A DNA stretch of 64,000 nt, taken from assembly GCA_949752735.1 (NCBI GenBank), contig OX457047.1:16903707-16967706 (forward strand). The letters are read 5' to 3'. Origin of the DNA: Lumbricus terrestris (lineage: Eukaryota > Annelida > Clitellata > Crassiclitellata > Lumbricidae). Shown here one piece after another: positions 21,090-30,571 of the stretch (its first letter is position 1; every line of letters starts with the position of its first letter). The position numbers were made by a program, and so were the translations under genes. The notes under the pieces are model-generated. The model saw only the letters and a program-made list of their open reading frames with translations, searched no databases and was not told the origin of the DNA.

Positions 21090-21560
21090 TTAAGTAAGGG
21101 AGTTCATTTTACATTTTTTAATGTGTATGCACGGATTTGAATTTTAAACTGAGCGAGACTCCTGGATGCACGAATACTTTCCGGTATGTTATTCCATAAA
21201 AGAGGAACCTGATACTTAATAGAAAACTGATTTAGTTACATATCTTATCACAGCCGTTGACTGCACTTTATGCTCAAAATGATCTCGGCTACTGTATGCT
21301 CCATTAAATTGCTTGCACTGTAGGCCTATGACAAATGAATGCAGTGCTCTAGAAGGGTACTTTACAGTTTATGCCGTAAGATTAGACGTGGGTAAATATG
21401 GGTTTATAATTAACAGGCATTAATGACTTTCGTGAATAATCGGGCACCCTGAACTCGATCTTCTTTCTAGTAGCGTTTTGGAAGTTTGGAATCTACGACT
21501 GCTAGGCCTAATGATTTAACTCTCTAAAAAAAACCACTGTAGCTAAATAACCAACTGTAC
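21090..21560. repeat. Duplicated 3' flank of FMO-A
   Basis: Aligns by eye with 35160-35520 downstream of FMO-B (for example TCTACGACTGC, TTAACTCTCTAAAAAA and a GACTTTCGTGAATA-like block). It is the continuation of the FMO-A 3' flank displaced by the LTR element. Confidence 0.65.
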
Positions 21561-21856
21561 ACAGATTAAGTTGGTCTCAGTATCAAAATGCTCGAATGTG
21601 CTGTTCAATAGATCGGGAAACAGCAAGCTGTTGGGAAGAGGTGCGTTGAAGAAAGGCCTGAACATCATCAGCACAGAGGTGACCAGTAGCAAGAGTGTTT
21701 AGCAAAGAGAAAAGGAAATCATCTATAAACATAAACATGACAATTTTCAAGAAGTGAATCGATCACGGATCCTTTTGGATCAAGAATTTAATATGCTGCT
21801 ACTCATGAGGTGCTAACCTAGAATATCTATTTGGGTAGGGCCTATATACTACCAGT

Positions 21857-22104
21857 CAAGGCCGTAGCTAGGGGGTGTTTTGAATGTTTGAACACCCGCC
21901 GAAATGGAATATGTGAAAAAAAATAGAATGCATTTTCTGAAGATTTCGGCCGGAAAACTAAAAAAGTCATCAGTTTCTTCGGACGGGAAATCGCTGACAT
22001 TTTCTGAAGATTTCGGCTGGATGAATAAAAAAGATCATCAGTTTTTTCGGACGGGAAACTGAAGAAACACCCCCCCCCCCAATCAAATCCTGGCTACGGC
22101 CTTG
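21857..22104. mobile_element. MITE with CAAGGCCGTAGCTAG ends
   Basis: Left end CAAGGCCGTAGCTAG, right end CTGGCTACGGCCTTG. The interior carries the AAAGTCATCAG and TTCGGACGGGAAA blocks seen in other MITEs here. Target duplication is not clear. Confidence 0.65.
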
Positions 22105-22191
22105 TTGCCAACTTTGTTGTCCCTTCTGAAAATTATCTACAGACGCCATGTAGGCTATAACAGCAAAATTTGTGGGACCACGGTGGTTTGC

Positions 22192-22411
22192 TTGTATGTG
22201 CACTTGTTATTGCGCCCCTTCAAGCTACCTACTCAGAGGCGCTCCTAACTACACAGCGGACACGGCATCGGAGTTTCACGTCGAAGCGCTAAGCAATTGC
22301 AAGTGAAGAACTTGCCCATGGTCCTTACACGGCTACTTGAGGTGGATTCGAACCTGCAACCCTTCCTACGGCTGTAAGGCAACGAACTTACCCACTACAC
22401 CATCGCCCCCC
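22192..22411 (-). repeat. tRNA-derived SINE copy 1
   Basis: The - strand starts GGCGATGGTGTAGTGGGTAA (A-box region) and has the B box GGTTCGAATCC, then the body and the GAGCGCCTCTGAGTAG/CTTGAAGGGGCGC tail. It abuts copy 2 head to head. Confidence 0.85.
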
Positions 22412-22630
22412 GCATGGTGGTGTAAGGTGTATGTTCGGTGCCGTTGAGCCGGAAGGGTGCGGGCTCGAATAAACACCAAAGCGCCGTGTTGGGATCCTGA
22501 GCAAGTTCCTCAGACGCAGTTGCTCATGCATGCGCATCGGCGTGAAACTCCGATTCAGTGTCCGCGCTGTAATCAGGAGGGCTCTGAGCAGGAATCTTGC
22601 AGGAGCTCTTTAGCAAAATAATGCTCATAC
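22412..22630 (+). repeat. tRNA-derived SINE copy 2, diverged
   Basis: Starts GCATGGTGGTGTAAGGTGTA, keeps GGCGTGAAACTCCGATTCAG and GTGTCCGCGCTGTAATCAG, and has a worn tail. It is the head-to-head partner of copy 1. Confidence 0.75.
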
Positions 22631-22747
22631 ATAGATAGATAATTCGGTTCCGGAATGAGCTGCTTATTCTATTATTATTTCAAAGCGCCACGTCACAAGC
22701 TAACGTTTTGAATAACTCGTGTGGAGTCTGTTTCTACGTGTGTGGCC

Positions 22748-22890
22748 CAGTGACTGCGTTAAATGTGGTTTTATGTGTGCTGCAGAAGACCTCGTCCTGG
22801 TTTATCAACCGTATAGTTGCCACGATTAGCAGTTGGACAAAGTTCGTTTTAAGTAGCCTAAACCAGTCGCTGAACATTTAGCCTAAGCCA
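22748..22890. mobile_element. Partial MITE related to 4954-5130
   Basis: Begins CAGTGACTGCGTTAAATG and contains AAGACCTCGTCCTGG and GCAGTTGGACAAAG. These match the complement of 4954-5130. The far terminus was not identified. Confidence 0.5.
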
Positions 22891-22974
22891 TACGAGGCTG
22901 CTAGCTTGAGAGCGCCTATCTATAGGATCGACAGGATTCTTTTACTACGGTCGGTATAATTTTCCACCTAAGGT

Positions 22975-23127
22975 TACTTACCTTGTGCAAGTCCTTCACT
23001 CGCAATTGCTCAGCGCTTCGGCGTGAAACTCCGATGCAGTGTCTGCGCTGCAGTCGGGAGTAACTCTGAGTAGCGAGCTTGAAGGAGCGCTACTACACGT
23101 GCGCAAACAAACAAACAAGCAAACAAA
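22975..23127 (+). repeat. SINE copy 3, 3' two thirds
   Basis: CAAGTCCTTCACTCGCAATT, then CGGCGTGAAACTCCGATGCA, then GAGCTTGAAGGAGCGCTAC and an (AAAC)n tail. The tRNA-like head is missing. Confidence 0.8.
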
Positions 23128-23245
23128 GAGGGTTGTGCAGTTATAAAAAATCAAATCATCAGACATTTTCGAGCTAGGGCACTAGATCAAACATTGGTGG
23201 TTGTGCGGCTATAAAAATTTCTTTAAAACGGCCATTCCTGCTTGT
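23128..23245. repeat. Family-B MITE fragments
   Basis: Two pieces of the GTTGTGCAGTTATAAAAA and TGTGCGGCTATAAAAATTTC type next to each other, ending TTTAAAACGGCC. Degraded. Confidence 0.45.
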
Positions 23246-23484
23246 CTTTCATCGAATAATGTATGTATTTATACACGAGGCCAGTGCATACATGCACATT
23301 TAGGTATTCTATAAAAAAAACTATGGGCCTATGCATGCGTAAGACATGATTGTACTATTGGCCTATATTCGTTCTGAAGGGCTTTGCAAATTGCAAGTGG
23401 TCATATACAATACAATATGTAGGCCTATACGCGTTTATGTAGGACCTTGTAGGTTGTATAATGATAGGTCTAGGCATTGATAGG

Positions 23485-24501
23485 CAGTGTTTAATCTAGT
23501 CCCCCTCCTCTGGGGGGGGAATTGGGGTTTCTGGGGGGGGAGACATTTGAACATCCGAAGGACGCTCGTGATACGCGTAGCACCGAGACTGGGAGGGGGA
23601 GGTGTATGGGGAGGGGATGCGCCCCTCCCCTTCAGAAACTTTTTGAATTTCCACATTGCAATGGCAGCATTTTAAAATGTCATCTTAACAAAATAGCTGC
23701 ACTTTTTTAGTGACCCGTTAGAAAATTTTTGGATTTCCACATTGCAATGGCAGCATTTTAAGGGGTCATCTAAACAAAATAGCTGTACTGTTTCAGTGAC
23801 TCATTAGAAAATTTTTGGATTTCCACATTGCAATGGCAGCATTTTAAGGGGTCATCTAAACAAAATAGCTGTACTGTTTCAGTGACCCATTAGAAACTTT
23901 TTGAATTTCCACATTGCAATGGCAGCATTTTAAGGGGTCATCTTAACAAAATAGCTGTACTTTTTCAGTGACCCATTAGAAAATTTTTGGATTTCCACAT
24001 TGCAATGGCAGCATTTTAAGGGGTGTTCTTAACAAAATAGCTGTACTGTTTCAGTGACCCATTAGAAACTTTTTGAATTTCCACATTGCAATGGCAGCAT
24101 TTTAAGATGTCATCTTAACAAAATAGCTGTACTGTTTCAGTGACCCATTAGAAAATTTTTGGATTTCCACATTGCAATGGCAGCATTTTAAGGTGACGTC
24201 TTAACAAAATAGCTGTACTTTTCAGTGACTTTTTAGAAAATTTTTGAATTTCCACATTGCAATGGCTGCATTTTAAGGTGTCATCTTAACATGATATTAT
24301 CATATATTATAGTAGTAAAATAATGTCATTATATAATCATATAATAATAAATAATACCACGATATATTATAACACTTCATGTAAAACAATGATGAAACAG
24401 TAACTAAAAACCAATATCATTTCGTCAAATTTTTCTGGGGGGGGAAATGTCAATCCTGGGGGGGGAACTTTCCCCCCCAGAGACGTCTAGATTAAACACT
24501 G
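23485..24501. mobile_element. hAT-like element with internal 86-bp tandem array
   Basis: Exact 15-bp termini CAGTGTTTAATCTAG and CTAGATTAAACACTG, flanked by the 9-bp direct repeat ATTGATAGG at 23476-23484 and 24502-24510. Subterminal poly-C/G runs follow on both sides. The centre is a tandem array. Non-autonomous: no transposase frame. A second member lies in 34300-34757. Confidence 0.85.
23641..24290. repeat. 86-bp tandem repeat, 8 copies
   Basis: The landmark CCACATTGCAATGG starts at 23651, 23737, 23823, 23909, 23995, 24081, 24167 and 24252: seven steps, six of 86 bp and the last of 85. Confidence 0.93.
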
Positions 24502-24510
24502 ATTGATAGG

Positions 24511-25090
24511 CCTATGTCTACGCAGGCCTATGCACGTACGTTAGTGCACGTAACAAATAGACCTCACAAACAGGCCACATAGATCTAATAATTACCAATC
24601 AAAGCTTACGTCTTCGAGGTGGCTGCGTGTTTTGTAGCGTACCGAAATTAGTTGGTCAGCTACAGCGGGTTTTTAAAATATATATCTTTGTTTATAATTA
24701 TTTTTCTCTAAGTTACATGTAGAATGCACTCTACATGTATATGAGTAAATTATGCCTTTCGCCGTCGTTTCTGAGTGTTTGGATGGTGGTCGAGTGAGAC
24801 TGTTAACGAAGTTCACATGGCTTCAGTGAACTCTCACTCATAGAGTTAAGGTCAGGATAGTATACATGCAGGGCACTGTCGAAGTCCAATTGGAGAGATA
24901 AAGAGTCCATGGACCATGGACCTAGGACCATGGACCAAGGACCGTGGACCATGGACCAATCAAGCGTTCTAATGTTCTGCGAAAATGCAATTTGAAGGCT
25001 GAATATCGTTCCCAATGCTTACAACCTTACAGATCTGGCGTGGCTGTGCAATGCCCAGATGGGAGACATCTACAAACTTAGTGTCTATGT
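24511..25090. other. Intergenic, short GGACCATGG-type repeat
   Basis: No gene recognised. 24905-24960 holds a small array of the palindromic units CCATGGACC, CCTAGGACC and CCGTGGACC. Confidence 0.55.
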
Positions 25091-25096
25091 GTGTGT

Positions 25097-25321
25097 TTGC
25101 ATATGCAGTTGTTATAGCGCCCCTTCAAGCTCACTACTCAGAGGTGCTCCCGACTACAGCGCGGGCACTGAATCGGAGTTTCACGCGGAAGCGCTGAGTA
25201 ATTGCGAGTGAAGGACTTGCGGCACTTGCCCAAGGTCCCTACGAGTCGGATTGAGGGGGATTTGAACCTGCATCCCTCCGGCTGCAAGGCAACGAACATA
25301 CCCACTACACCACTGCGCCCC
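25097..25321 (-). repeat. tRNA-derived SINE copy 4
   Basis: The - strand begins GGGGCGCAGTGGTGTAGTGG. The B-box region has decayed to AGGTTCAAATCC. Tail CTTGAAGGGGCGCTATAAC is intact. Confidence 0.9.
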
Positions 25322-25439
25322 ACTAGTGTGTGTGTGTTTGTGTGCGTGCGAGCCTCGTCTTCGCTCGTGGCTCCTTTGTGTTGATGCTGCGTGGATTCCT
25401 GGAACTCCTAACACGATATCTGTATATAACATACTCCAT

Positions 25440-25756
25440 GGAAGTGCGAATCAGTCATTTTGGCATTTAGTGTCTGCTACAGCTCGCCATGCAGTGGTAG
25501 GCTAAACCTGCAAGTTATCTTACACTGACTGTTTAACTTCTTCAATTTAATCGCCTTAACTGCAACCAGGTTGGAGAAAGCGGTGCTTCAGTGAGGTACT
25601 TAACTAACAGGCGATGTTGCAGGCGTCTAGATAAATGAAGACTACCGGTATCGACCTATACACACGTAGGCTACGAACACATGAATGCTTGTATTATGAT
25701 GTGTATATGCATGCACCCAACATAACACACTCAGACAAAATGGCATATACACTCTA
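25440..25756. repeat. Duplicated 5' flank of FMO-B
   Basis: Aligns with 6890-7590 upstream of FMO-A (TACTTAACTAA, AAATGAAGACTA, TGAATGCTT and ATGCATGCACC blocks in the same order). The A side is interrupted by LINE tails. Confidence 0.6.
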
Positions 25757-26035
25757 CAGGGCCGGATTAAGGCATGCTCAACATGTTTGGCCGAACAGGG
25801 GTCCCCACACTTTATGGGGCCCCCACACATGCGGGGAAAAATTTCCGAAATTTTTGAGATTTTAACAAATTTCAACCAAACGACTAAATAAGTCATCAAC
25901 TTTTTGGGAAGGGAATTACCGGTATATTCTACGAAATTTTCGACTAAACGACTAGAAAAAGCTCATCAGAATTTTCGGCCGAAGATCCGCTAAAAATTTC
26001 CCGAACAGGGCCCCGCATTTTTTAATCCGTCCCTG
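25757..26035. mobile_element. hAT-like MITE upstream of FMO-B
   Basis: Ends CAGGGCCGGATTAA and TTAATCCGTCCCTG, same family as 13251-13483. CATATACAC occurs near each side (25744-25752 and 26038-26046) but not exactly at the termini. It sits about 140 bp before the FMO-B start and is absent at that spot in FMO-A. Confidence 0.75.
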
Positions 26036-26172
26036 GACATATACACGCAATGCACATAAATACTTTATCTATCTACCGATGAAAAGAATGATAAGTCTAT
26101 AACTTGTACCACTGCGTTACTGCGTATTATAGGGTCTACTATCATCTTTTTAGGTCTAGCTATAGGCCTACT

Positions 26173-29070
26173 ATGAAGGTTGCGATAATAGGAGCCGGTG
26201 CCAGTGGCCTTCCCGCCATCAAGTGCTGCCTGGATGAGGGACTCCAACCCGTTTGCTTTGAGAGATCAGATGACATTGGAGGACTATGGAACTGGAAGGA
26301 GACTCCGACGGATGGACGATCAGCCGTCATGAAGTCCACCATCATCAACTCAAGCAAAGAAATTAGTTTCTATAGCGATTTCTTGGTTCCAGATGACTAT
26401 GCAAACTACATGCACAACACGAAAGTCCTGAGCTACTTCCGTCTCTATGCAGAGAACTTTGACTTGATCAAGTACATTCACTTTCGTACCGAGATCAAAA
26501 GTATAAGCCAAGTGGAGAATTTCCAAGAAACTGGTCAATGGAAGTTGGAAATAAAAGACTTGGAATCGGCTTTGACCAGAACAGAGGAGTTTGACCGGGT
26601 AATGGTCTGCACAGGTCACCACGCCGAGAAGAAGATGCCATGCTTCGAAGGACAAGAAATATATGGAGGAAAGATTGTTCACAGCCATGACTACACAGAC
26701 TATCGGGGTTACGAAGGAAAACGAGTCATTGTGGTTGGAGTCGGGAATTCTGGAGCCGATGTTGCCGTGGAACTTAGCAGAATCTGCGATCAGGTAGGTT
26801 ACATTGATTAACAAAGATCCCTATGATCTTAGAGCAGATGATCAGTTACTTTCTGCTGTTGTTTGTTTGTATGTGCACTTGATATAGCGTCCCTTCAAGC
26901 TGTCTACTCAGAGGCGCTCCCGACTACAGCGCCGACACTGCATCGGAGTTTCACGCCGAAGCGCTGAGCAAGTGCGAGTGAAGGACTTGCTACGCGGTGA
27001 CTTGAGGTGGATTCGAACCCGCAACCTTCCCTCTGCAAGGTAACGAACATACGCACTACACCACCGCGCCCCACAATTGCAGCACCAGTTGCTCAACATC
27101 TCACGCTGTCGTTCCGAAAGTGAGAAAATCTATTTCCTAGATCTGTGTATTGTGTCATCGCAAGTAAGCCTACAGAAGCGGGTTCGACTTCACCCCATCT
27201 ATATCTATTAGAAAGGATGTGCCTATATTTATTTATTTGGCCCCGATGCACGCTCAGAGTTTTGCAGCTACTGACCTGAAACATTGCATTTAGATAAACG
27301 TTCACCAAAGCCACCAAAGTACGCTATTTTCAGCTATTTAGTCACTTGAACTTTAAAAATACAGACATTTTATATTTCGCCATGTTAATTACGCTATCGC
27401 TGAAGAATACGACGCCATTTGTAATTTTTTGCAATGCACGTTGCTTTTGACGTAATTTTGACGTATAGGCCAGAGAGTATATATATTAACTAAGAGGAGC
27501 GGCGCCCCATGCAGACCAGCATTATTAAACCTTCAAAGCAGAGGGTCATAAAATTACCATTTATAAACCTCAAATGGGCGGCGAAGCCGCCCTACAGGGA
27601 CAGGAGGACCTGGGTTTGGGGACTAAAAACAAAGATAAATTCCGCATAGGCCAAAGAGTATATAATAGTAACTAAGAGGAGCGGCGCCCCATGCAGACAT
27701 GAGCTTATTAACCAGCATTATTAAACCTTCAAAGCAGAGGGTCATAAAATTACCATTTATAAACCTCAAATGCTACAGGGACGTGTGGACCTGGGTTTGG
27801 GGACTAAAAACAAAGATAAATTCCGCATAGGCCAAAGAGTATATATATAATAGTAACTAAGAGGAGCGGCGCCCCATGCAGACATGAGCTTGACCAGCAG
27901 AATTGCGGAAGACCTTCCAAGCAGAGGGGCATAATATTATTGCCATTTATAAACCCCAAACGGGCGGCGAAACCGCCCCGCAGGGACGTGTGGACCTGGG
28001 TTTGGGGTCGAAAAATCTAAATTTCCCGTGCAACGCCGGGTACCCCAGCTAGTAATGCAATAAAATACTGCGTTAAAATACCGCATTAAAACACTGCATT
28101 AAAACACTGCATTAAAACACTGCATTCAAATACCGGATGCTTTATCACATATTCTAATCTGATTTCGTCTCGTCTCACCACATGATGGATGGTGTTTAGA
28201 ATTCACGCAGCAAGAGAGCTCCGTGAATTCTAAACACCATCCATCAAAGCCATCCTTACCAGCCTGCCTGTCTGCTTGCCTGCCTGCCTGTCTGCTTGCC
28301 TGTCTGCTTTCCTGCCTGCCTGCCTGCCTACCTGCCTTCCTGTCTGCCCGACTCCTTTGGATTTTGACCCTGGAATCGATTTCACTCGCTTATGCCTATG
28401 GGTTGTTATAATAATGTTTTTAGTAAGCGCATGTAAATAGGTCGGTTCCCTCGACTTGGTTTCTTAGGCACCAGGGCCGACGAGAGGGGTTCACTATCAA
28501 AAGGGCGACTTCGAAAGGGCGACCATCAGAAGTCGCCCTTTTGATAGGATACGGATGAGAGGGAGGGTAAGAGGAAACAAATGCCCAGGAACCCGTCGAC
28601 TTTGATGGACCCATGGCAGCTACATGTAAGTAGTTATAGGCTGTGCAACATTTTATGTTTGTATGTGCACTTGCTATAGCGCCCCTTCCCGCTCTCTACT
28701 CGTAGGCGTTCCCGACTACAGCGCGGACACTGCGTGGAAGTTTCACGCCGAAACACTGAGCAACTATACGAGTGAAGGACTTGCCCAAGGTCCCTACGTG
28801 GCGATTTGAGGTGGATTCGAACCTGCAACCTTCCGACTGATAGGCAACGAAGATACCCACTACACCACCTCGCCCCACATTTATGATCTATGCCTTTTAA
28901 AATACAATATTAGCCTACATTGAACTAAGTACAATCAGTGTAAACTTCAAATTAACAACTGAATAAAAACATATAAATGTATAATCGTCAATCACACTTG
29001 ACTTTTTATTGTTTCAAATTGTGTCTAGAGAAATATTCTCATAAGACCTTAACATAGTTTTTGCAACCGT

Positions 29071-29130
<60 letters not shown>

Positions 29131-30535
29131 TATATATATATACAGTTTTATACACTCTGTTCATGCATGGTTCTGTATTTCTGTCATCAGTCCTGTTGTG
29201 CACTGTATAAATCTGGAGATAAATAGGACCCATTAGGCATCGACTAGGTCTGTACGTATCTCCCCAACCTGGCGGTCTCACAGAAGGGGAAATGAATAAA
29301 ATTAATGGTATGCTCTGTAGGTTTATCTTAGCACGAGGCGCGGCGCTTGGATAGCAAGACGAGTCCTAGAAAACGGTCTACCGAACGCCATTCACTTCTC
29401 TCACTTCAAGGAATTGACCAGAAGCTTCTTGCCATCAAGACTTGTCAACTTCCTAATAGAAAGCGAATCCAACAGACACTTCGATCACACACTCTACGGA
29501 CTGAAGCCAAGGCATCGCTTCGCATCACAACATCCTACGATCAGTGACGATCTGCCTAACCGAGTGATCGCCGGTAGTATCATCGTGAAGTCGGATGTGC
29601 GTCGACTGAATGGTAAATCGGTGGAGTTCGATGATGGATCAGTTGCTGAGAACATCGATGCCATCATCTGTTGCACCGGATATCTGTTTGGATTTCCATT
29701 CGTCGACCACAATGCGTTCGATGTCAGAGATAACCTGATCAATCTGTACAAATACATCTTCCCACCCGACATATCACCATCTACAATTGCCGTCATTGGC
29801 TGCTTCCAGCCAGTAGGAGCTGTGATGCCGATATCCGAGATGCAGTGTCGGTGGGTCACTCGCGTGTTCAAGGTAACTCACGCATGGCAACTATAGTTCT
29901 TGAGTAAATGAGTCTAACAACTGAGCAATGGAACGTCATTTCTTCTTGATTTTTCATACGTCAGGCGTGCGCCCACGATGAGGCCTCAACATGACCTCTC
30001 CAACTTGCTCAGTACCTGATTTTGTCCACATCATCCCTCATATCCATGCTTTGCGCCATCATATCTTCCATAATATTGTCTAGCCTTGTCTCTTTCGGCT
30101 TCTCGTTCCCTCCATATGACTGTATAAGTCTGCGGCTGGTAGTCCTTTGTCGCCCATTCGTGTCACGTGTCCGAACAATGTGAGTTTTCTTTTCCTGATC
30201 TTGTCAATTGCTGTTTCCCTTTGTCGCAGCTCCTCCCCAGCCATTTCATTTTGGACCCTGTCTCTCCTACTTCTGCTTAGCATCCTTGACAGATCTTCTC
30301 TTCATCCTTCAACCTCATCCTCATCTTCATACTTCCTCATCCCCATCCCCATCCTCATCCTCATTCTTCTACGCCACCAGTATTCATCTCTCGTCTTCTC
30401 TGCGCATGCACCAGCACTCTGCTCCATACAGCAGCACGGGATGACAAGCGCTCTTGCAGCTTCATCTTCGTTCTTTTCGAGATCCTGTTTGTTTCCTACA
30501 TCTTACCCGAACCTCCGAGTAAACACTATACCCCT

Positions 30536-30571
<36 letters not shown>

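Noticed and set aside
25635..25865. Short frame crossing the start of the MITE at 25757
   Set aside because: Half of it is transposon terminus sequence; no conservation with the FMO-A flank.
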